In this document: piece by piece, positions 1 through 6,701 of the stretch
Position numbering within the stretch: the first letter of the stretch is position 1
How the letters are laid out: each line of letters starts with the position of its first letter
Origin: Szabonella alba
Lineage (GTDB): Bacteria > Pseudomonadota > Alphaproteobacteria > Rhodobacterales > Rhodobacteraceae
DNA length: 64,000 nt
NCBI RefSeq assembly: GCF_016765775.1
Contig: NZ_JAESVN010000003.1
Location: 372,001 to 436,000 of the forward strand
Direction of reading: 5' to 3'
The notes under the pieces: generated by a model
Seen by the model: only the letters and a program-made list of their open reading frames with translations
Database searches by the model: none
What the model was told of the DNA's origin: nothing
Program-made: the position numbers and the translations under genes

Positions 1-52
1 GGATTGGCGATGCGTCATGAATCCATGCCGGGAAGGTGCTGCCGGTCATCAT
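1..52 (-). CDS. Phage terminase large subunit, N-terminal 17 codons only
   Basis: Translation from the ATG at 52 (or 49) gives MMTGSTFPAWIHDASPI before the window ends. The Pro-Ala-Trp and Ser-Pro-Ile residues match the start of large terminases that accompany P27-type small subunits, as I remember them. The start codon overlaps the TGA of the small-terminase gene (TATGATGA), the usual coupling of terS and terL. The ATPase and nuclease domains lie off the window, so function is inferred from position and this short N-terminus. Confidence 0.6.
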   Translation of the reverse strand, partial: MMTGSTFPAWIHDASPI

Positions 53-447
53 ACCACGGCCAAGGGGTTGTCGGTGTCGTCGTCATCCTCTGCAGGCTGC
101 CCCATCCTCGCCCGGCTGACCGGATCAAGCCCGAGGGTCGCGGCGATCTGCCGGGCGGTCTGTGCAGCACGGTTCTGCACCCCGAACATTTTGGGGTCGA
201 TCTGACCGCCCGCAAGTTGACGCTCTACCTCAACTTGCTTCACTAAGCCGTTCATAAGGCAATAGGTTTCTACCTGTGCCAGATCGGCAGCACAGATCAC
301 CCGCCGGGCCACCAGCACCGGCAAAACCCGCTTCCATTCCTCGCGGGCATAGGTGCTGAACCACGCGGGCGCTTTCGGCGCGCGTGTCAGCGGTTCCTGA
401 TCCGGGCGAATAGCGGGCTTCACGCCCCGCAGATGCTTGGCACTCAT
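49..447 (-). CDS. Phage terminase small subunit, P27 family
   Basis: 132 residues, the usual size for P27-type small terminases, which recognise packaging DNA and deliver it to the large subunit. The N-terminus is basic and proline-rich (residues 1-30). A helical core with Trp-Lys-Arg-Val-Leu and Ala-Asp-Leu-Ala-Gln-Val-Glu follows. The C-terminus has Gln-Thr-Ala-Arg-Gln plus Leu-Gly-Leu-Asp-Pro-Ser/Val-Ser-Arg, typical of the family. It ends in an acidic tail. It is the last full packaging gene in the window and is separated from the head-closure gene by a plus-strand cargo gene, so it probably needs its own promoter or read-through across antisense cargo. Confidence 0.85.
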   Translation of the reverse strand: MSAKHLRGVKPAIRPDQEPLTRAPKAPAWFSTYAREEWKRVLPVLVARRVICAADLAQVETYCLMNGLVKQVEVERQLAGGQIDPKMFGVQNRAAQTARQIAATLGLDPVSRARMGQPAEDDDDTDNPLAVV

Positions 448-494
448 ACCGGCACCGAATATGTTTTACCAAAGCAACACACGGAAAGCGCCGC

Positions 495-875
495 ATGAGC
501 CGAACTCTTATCGCAATTCTTGTCGTCACAAACCTTGCGACTGGCTACCAACTCTACGTCACCAATCACCGATATCAGGCTACAGTTTCGGATAAAGTCA
601 CAGACCGGGAACGCGACGTTTATGGGACCGCTTGCGTTGACTGGCTGAACGGAAAAGCAACAGAGCGCGGCTTTACTCTGGCGCTTGGAAGGTCGTGGAA
701 AAAGCACGGTCAGTTGATTTTTGAGATTATTCCAGCGTCTGACAAAGATTGGACAATCGCTAGAGATAGGATGCCCAATGACGATTCCCCTTCGATGCTC
801 TGCACTTATGACAAGCAAAGCCGCATGATGTATCCGGTTGTCGGAGAAGAACGCGAACGCTGGATGTTCTACTAG
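495..875 (+). CDS. Small membrane-anchored cargo protein of unknown function
   Basis: 126 residues on the strand opposite to the packaging genes. Residues 3-21 (Leu-Ile-Ala-Ile-Leu-Val-Val) form one N-terminal hydrophobic segment that could be a signal anchor. The rest is soluble and charged, with two cysteines (in TACVDW and MLCTYD). No known family is recognised. Codon and base use is more AT-rich than the flanking terminase and head-closure genes. It ends 5 bases before the convergent stop of the head-closure gene. Location inside a packaging operon and foreign composition suggest an accessory (moron) gene, possibly altering the host envelope or excluding other phages; that role is inference. 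Confidence 0.6.
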   Translation: MSRTLIAILVVTNLATGYQLYVTNHRYQATVSDKVTDRERDVYGTACVDWLNGKATERGFTLALGRSWKKHGQLIFEIIPASDKDWTIARDRMPNDDSPSMLCTYDKQSRMMYPVVGEERERWMFY

Positions 876-880
876 GCGGT

Positions 881-1192
881 TCATGCGGCCACCGCCCGCA
901 GTTCCAAGCCCTTCCTGCGCCCGATCTCGGCAATCGCGACGATGTTCCAAGCCTTCCCGGCATGAATGATCCGATCCGCGACAGACACACCCGGCAGCCA
1001 GCGCAGCAAAAACACCGCGTTATTCGCCACGCCCTCACCATAGGTTGTCAGGAACTCGGAAACCCCGGCCTGCCGAAGTTCCGCCCTGCCGGTCGCATAG
1101 GTCGTCCAGACCTGTGCAGCCGCCCCGCTCGGGCTGACTGTCTCGGCCATGCGCTGCAACTCGATTGCGTGCTGAAGTTTCCCGGCCTTCAT
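881..1192 (-). CDS. Phage head closure / head-tail adaptor protein
   Basis: 103 residues from the ATG at 1192, chosen because GGTGGAGGG precedes it and because ATGA overlaps the upstream DUF3168 gene. An in-frame start 54 bases upstream gives a non-conserved arginine/cysteine-rich extension. The body (LQHAIELQRMAET, then a beta-rich part with Trp-Thr-Thr-Tyr-Ala and Gly-Lys-Ala-Trp-Asn-Ile) matches the head-tail joining family around SPP1 gp16 / HK97 gp9, which closes the filled head at the portal vertex. The order connector, gp10, DUF3168, adaptor differs slightly from the textbook order but stays within one overlapping operon. Confidence 0.75.
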   Translation of the reverse strand: MKAGKLQHAIELQRMAETVSPSGAAAQVWTTYATGRAELRQAGVSEFLTTYGEGVANNAVFLLRWLPGVSVADRIIHAGKAWNIVAIAEIGRRKGLELRAVAA

Positions 1193-1614
1193 GCTGCCAC
1201 CCTCCACCGCAGGACAGCCCGCAGCGCGACAGCGCCATGGGCGCAAGACTGCGCCGGGTCAGGGTCGGGCATCCAGACCAGTTCAGGGCGATCCCAATCA
1301 TCAATCGTGAAGCCCTGCCCTGCCGGTGCATCCATCAGGACAGCCAGCACCGCGCCCGCAATCGCCTGCGCGACCTCGGAACCGTCCTGCACTGTCCAGA
1401 TATGAAGCATGGCGCGAACCTCTGCGACGATCTGACCGCCCGAGGCGCGGCCCATCACTTCGACACGGGCCGGGGCAAGCACGATCCCCGGCATGTTCAC
1501 AGACCGGATTGAACCGGCGCGGATATTCTCGGGCGCGACATGCTGAAGGACAGCAGGGTTGCCGATCAGCGCCGCGCGCACTACGGTTTGAAGGGCAAGG
1601 CTTGGCTCAATCAT
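1189..1614 (-). CDS. DUF3168 family tail-terminator / tail-completion protein
   Basis: 141 residues from the ATG at 1614 (MIEPSLALQTVVRAALIGN). This start overlaps the end of the gp10-like gene by 4 bases and avoids a low-complexity extension of 26 residues. The pattern of an N-terminal helix, then HVAPENIRAG, then a beta-sheet with a near-C-terminal Trp is that of DUF3168 proteins. These form the ring joining head connector and tail tube in siphophages. In a tail-less element such a protein would be the docking surface for a helper tail. Downstream gene overlaps by ATGA. Confidence 0.75.
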   Translation of the reverse strand: MIEPSLALQTVVRAALIGNPAVLQHVAPENIRAGSIRSVNMPGIVLAPARVEVMGRASGGQIVAEVRAMLHIWTVQDGSEVAQAIAGAVLAVLMDAPAGQGFTIDDWDRPELVWMPDPDPAQSCAHGAVALRAVLRWRVAA

Positions 1615-2069
1615 TCCGCCGCCCCCTTCTTCACTTCCGAACGGATCACACGGCGCAGCCGGTTCCGAACGCGGGTCTTGTTCAGCCGCCATGCGGGCAG
1701 CAGGAAGGGCTTCGCGGGCATCGTGCCCGTAGGGCTGCCGTCCTTATGAACCCGCTCGGCCGTTCCGAACTCGACCAGATGCCCATGCCGCGCATCAGGA
1801 TCACCAGCCGTCACGAAAGCCTGCCCTTCATCAGCGGTGCGCCTGCCCCCATCCGAGGCGAAGGCGGGCGTCGTCTCACCCGGTGCTGTTGCCTCGATAG
1901 ACTCCACCAGCGCACCAGACCGGCGCGATGACTCGGCCAGCGCACGGGCATCGGCTGCGATTTCCTGCACCGATCTGGTCAGCGCCGGGCGCAGCGCTTC
2001 AAGAACCGACTGCGGAATCGCGGCCATGCGCTTCGCCAGCGCCTCAGAACCCGTTACCCGCTTCGGCAT
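1611..2069 (-). CDS. HK97 gp10-like phage morphogenesis protein
   Basis: 152 residues. The pattern is N-terminal helices (ALAKRMAAIPQSVLEAL), a central LVESIEATAPGETTPAFAS, then GHLVEFGTAERVHKDG and a basic C-terminal tail. The Val-Glu-Phe-Gly-Thr motif followed by Pro-Ala-Lys-Pro-Phe-Leu is diagnostic of the HK97 gp10 / neck-completion family. Its start overlaps the connector stop by one base (TAATG), and its stop overlaps the DUF3168 start by four, indicating translational coupling. Predicted role: neck assembly or tail-completion at the head vertex. Confidence 0.85.
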   Translation of the reverse strand: MPKRVTGSEALAKRMAAIPQSVLEALRPALTRSVQEIAADARALAESSRRSGALVESIEATAPGETTPAFASDGGRRTADEGQAFVTAGDPDARHGHLVEFGTAERVHKDGSPTGTMPAKPFLLPAWRLNKTRVRNRLRRVIRSEVKKGAAE

Positions 2070-2371
2070 TACGCGGCCTCCGGTTCGGGTCTATAGCCCG
2101 TCACGCGGTCTTTCAGCGGCGACAGAAGGTCATGAACCCCGAACGGAAGCTGGTAGGCACTGGCAAAGCTGACAGCCTCGCGCGCCTCATACTGGTGCGC
2201 GATCAGCAGAAGCGCTGCCTGCACCATCAGCGGGCTTGCGGTGTCGAAGGGCTGGCCGGTGTAAGCCTGAACCCATGCCTCGGCCACGTTGGCATAATGG
2301 GTCAGCAAGGATTCGTCGCGGTCGTCGTCAAGGTTCAGATGGGACCGGATCAGGTCAAGAGACAGGGGCAT
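2069..2371 (-). CDS. Head-tail connector protein (HK97 gp6-like)
   Basis: 100 residues, matching the size of gp6-type connectors that form a ring below the portal. It begins LSLDLIRSHLNLDDDRDESLL, the family's typical start, followed by helical AEAWVQAYTGQPFDT and AALLLIAHQYEAREA. It is the first gene of the second packaging transcription unit. Its start codon is 33 bases downstream of a copy of the shared near-palindrome at 2405-2426. It is followed without gaps by gp10-like, DUF3168 and head-closure genes. Confidence 0.85.
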   Translation of the reverse strand: MPLSLDLIRSHLNLDDDRDESLLTHYANVAEAWVQAYTGQPFDTASPLMVQAALLLIAHQYEAREAVSFASAYQLPFGVHDLLSPLKDRVTGYRPEPEAA

Positions 2372-2404
2372 ACTGGATACTCACAAGGGAACAGGACTTC
2401 CCTA

Positions 2405-2426
2405 TACGGTATCATATTACCCCAGT
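2405..2426 (-). promoter_or_regulatory. Shared near-palindromic site, copy B, upstream of the connector operon
   Basis: Plus-strand core GGTAT-CATA-TTACC with TAC on the left and CCAGT on the right. It matches 20 of 22 bases of copy A at 8307-8328. Read in the direction of the packaging genes it contains TATGAT, which could be a -10 box. It lies 33 bases before the connector start. A shared 10-mer CACAAGGGAA also occurs near both copies (2382-2391 here). The site is a candidate operator or activator-binding site controlling both head operons; no regulator for it is visible in the window. Confidence 0.6.
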
Positions 2427-2650
2427 AGTGAAAAGTTATATTATAACGTGTCTTGCGTGACGCTCCCAACGCCGGTTCCCATCAGGGGGCGGAAGTTGGG
2501 GGGTGCCCGGGGCATCCCAACAGATGCGCCCCGCCCTCTGAAGGACTACAAAAAGCGGTTGCCGAGACAGGATATTGTGTGTCAGGTTCGACTAGATAGC
2601 ACTAAAAGTGCATTGATGTGACCGCGTAATCACGAAATCTTTCCATCTGC
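2427..2650. other. Intergenic stretch between packaging operon and cargo cassette
   Basis: No gene is supported here. Next to copy B is an AT-rich patch with TTATATTATAAC (2436-2447). Around 2500-2520 a GC-rich imperfect hairpin (GGGTGCC / GGCATCCC) is present, without a clear T-run. The remainder is unremarkable and moves from phage-like to AT-rich composition before the cassette. Confidence 0.4.
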
Positions 2651-2671
2651 GTTTCACTTGTTACTTGAAAC
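2651..2671 (+). promoter_or_regulatory. Inverted repeat upstream of the cargo cassette, possible autoregulatory operator
   Basis: GTTTCA (2651-2656), nine bases, then TGAAAC (2666-2671): a perfect six-base inverted repeat. A second nested repeat TTGTT / AACAA overlaps it. It ends 19 bases before the first ATG of the cassette at 2691. The cassette encodes an XRE-type DNA-binding protein, and toxin-antitoxin-like operons commonly repress themselves through such a site, so autoregulation is a reasonable inference. Confidence 0.4.
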
Positions 2672-2690
2672 AACTCGACGGTTGACATAA

Positions 2691-3176
2691 ATGCCAACAC
2701 CTGCGCAGCTCTCAAGAGAAGGCCAACTGAAGGTTTGGCCGCACAAGCTGGCGCTGGGAAAGCCCGTCGTGAGGAACATTTACATATGTAGGCGTGCTGA
2801 AGATTGGATTCTTGAAAACTTGAAGAATCTTAAGCCGGATGGATTCTTTGATGGAGTTGAGAACCCTCGTGAGCAATTGGCCGATGTATTTCGGCGTGTA
2901 ATGACAGGAGAGAATGTAAATGCTTTTCCTCCAAAGACACTCTGGAAACAACCAGAATGGTTGCATGAACTCCGGACGGCTGATCTTAGGATATTCGGCT
3001 GGTTCTGGCGAAGCACTGACCTAATCGTATCCACAATCCTTCCAAAGTCGGAGTTTAGCGCTAGGCGTGTGACGTATGCGGGCTGCTTGGAAACATGTCG
3101 TGCAGACAGGGATGCACTTGACCTTACTCCACCGAAGTTCATCGAAGGTGAAATAAATGACATTCTTGGATTTTGA
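2691..3176 (+). CDS. Possible toxin-like protein, first gene of a three-gene cargo cassette
   Basis: 161 residues, not matched to a named family. After a basic N-terminus, the most distinctive segment is ELRTADLRIFGWFWRSTDLIV around residues 91-111, an alternating Arg/aromatic strand pattern. The C-terminus carries two cysteines (AGCLETC) and ends in an amphipathic helix. It overlaps the following XRE gene by 20 bases, so the two are translated together. A protein of this size directly before an XRE gene is the layout of HigB/HigA-type toxin-antitoxin pairs; that and nothing stronger suggests toxicity. Composition is clearly more AT-rich than the packaging genes on either side. Confidence 0.55.
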   Translation: MPTPAQLSREGQLKVWPHKLALGKPVVRNIYICRRAEDWILENLKNLKPDGFFDGVENPREQLADVFRRVMTGENVNAFPPKTLWKQPEWLHELRTADLRIFGWFWRSTDLIVSTILPKSEFSARRVTYAGCLETCRADRDALDLTPPKFIEGEINDILGF

Positions 3177-3585
3177 GATCGATGAAAAGGATCTCGCGTC
3201 AGCTAAATTTATTGGCGAAACGAGGCGTGGCCTTGTTTTAGCCCTATTGGAAGCAAAGAAGAATTCACCTGGCGTTTGTCAAGCTGAAATTGCACGAGCA
3301 ATTGGCATGGATAAGGCCACCTTGTCAAAAGCTCTCAATGGACAAGGCAATATGACACTCCGGACGATAAGTGAGATTGCGTGGGCTTTGGACCTTTTCC
3401 CTGTAGTGCACTACTGCCCAATGGAGAATGATGCCATAAAAGGAAATCATAAACGCCAGATAATTTCCGGCGCCCACAGCGCAAACATTCCAACCCACTC
3501 TTGGGGTGACCATAAAGGGAAGGAAACTTTTGTAAAAGCACGAAATGCTGTGAGAAACATTAGGCTTGACAATGCCAGCCATTAG
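3157..3585 (+). CDS. XRE-family helix-turn-helix regulator / possible antitoxin
   Basis: 142 residues. Residues about 41-62 (CQAEIARAIGMDKATLSKALNG) form a helix-turn-helix of the XRE/HigA type, followed by TLRTISEIAWALDL, the usual next helices. The C-terminal 50 residues are basic and His/Gly-rich and unlike standard HigA, so they may bind the partner. The ATG overlaps the end of the preceding gene by 20 bases with GAAGG upstream. The gene end overlaps the next gene's ATG by 14. Likely DNA-binding regulator of its own cassette; antitoxin activity is inferred from pairing only. Confidence 0.75.
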   Translation: MTFLDFEIDEKDLASAKFIGETRRGLVLALLEAKKNSPGVCQAEIARAIGMDKATLSKALNGQGNMTLRTISEIAWALDLFPVVHYCPMENDAIKGNHKRQIISGAHSANIPTHSWGDHKGKETFVKARNAVRNIRLDNASH

Positions 3586-3988
3586 AACAGACGCAATTCT
3601 ATGCGATGGCATCCATCAGGAAGTTAACGGCAAGTTTATCCTTGTTGGCGTGATGGCTGGGGTATTGGAAACCAATGGTCCATTTTTTAAATCTGATTTC
3701 TGTCTATATGTTAACTTTCACGGCCTCCCAGAAGGTAAACACAATATTGATCTGAAGTTGACTTCACCAGAGAAAAAGTCCACTCAGACCCAGATTAGCG
3801 CTTTCATCCCAGAAGGCGTGATGGGAGCCACACTTCAGATCACGGGAATTCCATTTAACACTGAGCAATCGGGATCGTTTGTTTTGTCGTGGAAGCTTTC
3901 TGACTCAAAAAAATGGACTACTCTACTTGAAGTTCCAGTTGAGCTATCTGTCGACATGACTGAAATTAGCGCATTAGATGAATCTTGA
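3572..3988 (+). CDS. DUF6941-like protein, third gene of the cargo cassette
   Basis: 138 residues from the ATG at 3572 (AGG seven bases upstream). A TTG two codons earlier is possible. The N-terminus AILCDGIHQEVNGKFILVGV resembles the DUF6941 family as I remember it. The rest alternates short beta strands (FCLYVNFHGLP, TLQITGIPF, SFVLSWKLSD), suggesting a small beta-sandwich. No signal peptide or membrane segment is present. No function is known to me. Its stop codon abuts the stop of the convergent phage gene (3989) with zero spacing, so the cassette fits exactly between two late genes. Confidence 0.6.
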   Translation: MPAIRTDAILCDGIHQEVNGKFILVGVMAGVLETNGPFFKSDFCLYVNFHGLPEGKHNIDLKLTSPEKKSTQTQISAFIPEGVMGATLQITGIPFNTEQSGSFVLSWKLSDSKKWTTLLEVPVELSVDMTEISALDES

Positions 3989-4249
3989 TTACTGTTTGAC
4001 ATCAGGAAGGAATATTTTTTCTGCTATCCTCTCCACAAGCGCACCCATGTCAACGCCTGCCATCTCACAGACAAGCGCAAGGTCTTCGCTGGGTTCGGTC
4101 AGGTAGGCGCGGGCTTCGGTGTATTCCTCTTGCCTGCGGCGCGGTATCTTCCCGCCATCCGAGTCAAGTCGGGCGTCAGATATCACGCGGTATAGCACTT
4201 CCTGCCATAGGGCGCGCTCAGGACTGCTGCGGCCCGGATCGTCAAACAT
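3989..4249 (-). CDS. Small phage protein, unknown function, next to HNH nuclease
   Basis: 86 residues. Recognisable segments are RALWQEVLYRVISDA and AYLTEPSEDLALVCEMAGVD. The pattern AR-x-(F/Y)L-(x)n-S-x-D---VC-x-x-AG-(V/L)-D is one I associate with small proteins beside HNH or terminase genes in HK97-type phages, without known function. It starts within the HNH gene (8-base overlap) and is the last gene of the portal-led transcription unit. It ends tail-to-tail with the cargo cassette, with adjacent stop codons. Confidence 0.6.
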   Translation of the reverse strand: MFDDPGRSSPERALWQEVLYRVISDARLDSDGGKIPRRRQEEYTEARAYLTEPSEDLALVCEMAGVDMGALVERIAEKIFLPDVKQ

Positions 4250-4586
4250 CGCGCGCCCGTTCCTGCCGCTGCTTCACGCAGTTATGACAATGGGCGCAGA
4301 GGGACTGCAGGTTGTTCCAGTTCAGCACCAGCGCAGCGTCGCCCCTGTGGCGCTTGATATGGTCAACATGTTCAGCCGGTGATCCACAGAAAGCGCAGGC
4401 CGGGTGCAGGCGCAGGAACTCGGCCCGCAGGGCTTCCCATTGGCGTGTATAGCCGCGCTGGCGGCTGTTCGGGCGTCTGGCGTCATGGCGACGGTTGCGG
4501 GCGCGTGTTGCCTCGATCTGACAGGCGCAGAGGCTTCCGGCAGGCACGATCTCACCACAGGAACACAGGCGGGGCGGTTTGCTCAT
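4242..4586 (-). CDS. HNH endonuclease, phage packaging-associated
   Basis: 114 residues with a full HNH fold. It has a zinc-type CAFCG, the catalytic EHVDHIKRHRGD, an asparagine in WNNLQSLC, and a closing CAHCHN. An extra Cys cluster near the N-terminus (CSCGEIVPAGSLCAC) may bind another zinc. HNH proteins of this type work with P27-type terminases in DNA nicking or maturation during packaging in HK97-like phages (established for HK97 gp74; inferred here). The gene overlaps the upstream gene by 4 and the downstream gene by 8 bases. Confidence 0.9.
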   Translation of the reverse strand: MSKPPRLCSCGEIVPAGSLCACQIEATRARNRRHDARRPNSRQRGYTRQWEALRAEFLRLHPACAFCGSPAEHVDHIKRHRGDAALVLNWNNLQSLCAHCHNCVKQRQERARDV

Positions 4587-5197
4587 CCGCGCAGCTTGGA
4601 CCTCAGCGCCCGCAACTTCTCGCGGTCAAATTCCGGATCAAGCCCTGCGGCAATGTTCGCTTTTCGCTGCGCGTCCTTCGCGGCGGTGTCGGTCGGTTCC
4701 ACCCCTGCCCTGCGCAACTCGCGGTCGGCCTGCGCTTCAAGCGCGGTGACGATCTCGGACACACTGGCATTCCAGACTTCGGACGGAGGCCAGTGCAGCC
4801 AGCTTGTCGCGCGGCTGAACAGTTCGGTGAAAAACTGCGAAAGCGTGATCTCGGGACCGGCAGCCGGTTCAGGGTTTGACGCCTCGCCCTGCGCAGGCAG
4901 GAGACAGGCCCACATCAGGGCGAGGCAATCCGCCTGCGCGCTCCGGAGGAAAGCGGCAAGCGGTTCCGTGCCGACATGCGCCAGAAGCCTTTCGGCCTCG
5001 GCCATGTCTTTCGCGGCGGCACGAATGACGGTGTAGGTTGCCGAAAGGCTCTGCCCGGCGATCTGATCGAACAGACCTGCAAAGCCTTCCGGCGTGTTTT
5101 CCAGCGCGACCGCAGCCCGCAGGGACGCCCGCAGCGTCACGGTGTAGTCACCATGGCGCAGCAGGACTTCCGAAGCGGGCCGGATCGTGCCGGGCAT
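4583..5197 (-). CDS. Phage protein resembling tail-assembly chaperones (two-part)
   Basis: 204 residues. The N-terminal half (VLLRHGDYTVTLRASLRAAVALE, then FAGLFDQIAGQSL) resembles the GTA gp10 type. The C-terminal half has FTELFSRATSWLHWPPSEVWNAS followed by a helix, recalling the short tail-chaperone family in which a Trp-Pro-Pro is followed by Trp and a Thr/Ser-x-x-Glu. If correct it is a natural fusion of the two chaperone types normally made separately or by frameshift in siphophages. It sits between capsid and HNH with 1-base and 4-base junctions, and no tail genes are near. Assignment rests on pattern memory, so moderate confidence. Confidence 0.5.
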   Translation of the reverse strand: MPGTIRPASEVLLRHGDYTVTLRASLRAAVALENTPEGFAGLFDQIAGQSLSATYTVIRAAAKDMAEAERLLAHVGTEPLAAFLRSAQADCLALMWACLLPAQGEASNPEPAAGPEITLSQFFTELFSRATSWLHWPPSEVWNASVSEIVTALEAQADRELRRAGVEPTDTAAKDAQRKANIAAGLDPEFDREKLRALRSKLRG

Positions 5198-5198
5198 G

Positions 5199-6701
5199 TC
5201 ACGCGCTCATTTTCAGCTTGCGGAACACATCGGGGCGCACCACACCAGCACCGACACGGCGGCGGGCATGGAAGCGGGCAAGCCCTGTCGTGCGCTGGGT
5301 CAGCAGGTCGGGCAGCACGTCCAGCGTCACGCGGTCATAGATGCGATAACCTGCCTTGAAGTCACCGAAGATGATCGGGGTTTCATCCTCGGCAATGTCG
5401 GGCATGTCCACCGCTTCCACCACAGGACGCCCGAGGATGGTTTCAGGCTGGCCTGCCTGATAGCTCGGCTGCCACAGGTAATTGCCGTTCCCGTCCTTCA
5501 TGGTGCGGATCGTCGCAAGCGTGGTGCCGTTCATCACCCAGGAACCCCGGTTCCGATAGGTCGCGGGCATCGCATACATGAGTTGAATCAGCGCATCGGC
5601 GGCAAGGGTCGCAACATGCCCGTTGCTCGTTTCCGCGATACCGGCAGCGGTCATAAAGCCGGTCGGTTCAACGGCGGTGCTGCCCTTCACAAAGGCCAGC
5701 GCTTCCTTCGCGCCGAAGTCCTCGGCCAGTGCAAGGCGAACCTCGGCCTCGACATTGCCGGAATCTTCCAGCATCCGCAGCGACAGATCAACATGCGTGG
5801 CGATTTCCTTCACCGCGATTTCCGACTGGTCAAAGGTCGGTTCCGAGGCGGTGCGGGCAGTCGTTTCACCCACCCAGACCGCATTCGTGATCCCGGTGCG
5901 CTTGGGCAGCAGGATTGTATGACTGCCGGTGCTGCGCACGTCAGCGATGGACCGGATCGGGCTAAACTCGACCAGATTGCGGATGAACTCGCCCGAGGTT
6001 TCTTCAGGGGCCAGCACATAGGCCGGGGCGTCATTGGCGACGGTCAGGGCCTTCTTGTCAAAGTCACCGCCCTGAAGGAAGGAAACGAAAGCCTTCCGTT
6101 CGGTTTCGTCGCCCTGAACAATGGCCGGGGCGGCGGGCCGGTTCGCTTTGGCTTCCAGCTTATCCAGCCGCGACAGCATCGCGTTGAAAGCCTTCGTGTC
6201 GATTTCCGGCGCATTGGCCGGGGTCTTGGGGTCGTCATTCTCCACAGGGGGTTCCTCACTCGTTACAGATTTCAAAGAGGTGATCCGCGCGCCCGGATGT
6301 GCCGGGACCGCAACAATGCTGATTTCATGCAGCGCAAGGGCGCTGATCGTGCGCCCCTTGCCATGGCGCTTTGCGCCTTTCGTCACGAAACCGATGGACA
6401 GGCCCGAGACAGCCCCGGCCCTGACCATGGCGCGGACCTCGCGGGCGCGTTCCACATCATCCACCAGAAGCCGCCCCTTCACGGTCAGCCCGCTATCGGT
6501 TTCGGCAATCTCATCCCAAACGCCGATTACCTGTGTCGGATCATGGGAAAAAAGCATGGGCAATGTCTCGGGGCGGTCAAATGCGCCCTTCTCGATCACA
6601 TCACCCACGCGGTCAGGCGAACCGAAGGGCCATGCGGTGCCGGTGATCTCGCCCGCATCCGAGACGGTCAGGGATGCCTTGACCTCAAGCCGATCGGTCA
6701 T
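5199..6701 (-). CDS. Fused HK97-type prohead protease and major capsid protein
   Basis: 500 residues. Residues 1-145 form the U35-type prohead protease. His53 (LFSHDP) and Ser102 (VSGLSIGF) are the expected catalytic pair, and HEISIVAVPAHPGA is the conserved end of the domain. Residues about 170-205 look like a scaffold helix (FNAMLSRLDKLEAKANR). Residues about 215-500 are HK97-fold capsid, including RSIADVRSTGSHTILLPKR, EIATHVDLSLRMLED, SWVMNGTTLATIRTMKDGNG and GDFKAGYRIYDRVTLDVLPD. In most HK97-like phages these are separate genes. The single frame continues through the junction without a stop, so the protein must release the capsid by self-cleavage. Its start overlaps the upstream gene by 4 bases. 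Confidence 0.92.
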   Translation of the reverse strand: MTDRLEVKASLTVSDAGEITGTAWPFGSPDRVGDVIEKGAFDRPETLPMLFSHDPTQVIGVWDEIAETDSGLTVKGRLLVDDVERAREVRAMVRAGAVSGLSIGFVTKGAKRHGKGRTISALALHEISIVAVPAHPGARITSLKSVTSEEPPVENDDPKTPANAPEIDTKAFNAMLSRLDKLEAKANRPAAPAIVQGDETERKAFVSFLQGGDFDKKALTVANDAPAYVLAPEETSGEFIRNLVEFSPIRSIADVRSTGSHTILLPKRTGITNAVWVGETTARTASEPTFDQSEIAVKEIATHVDLSLRMLEDSGNVEAEVRLALAEDFGAKEALAFVKGSTAVEPTGFMTAAGIAETSNGHVATLAADALIQLMYAMPATYRNRGSWVMNGTTLATIRTMKDGNGNYLWQPSYQAGQPETILGRPVVEAVDMPDIAEDETPIIFGDFKAGYRIYDRVTLDVLPDLLTQRTTGLARFHARRRVGAGVVRPDVFRKLKMSA

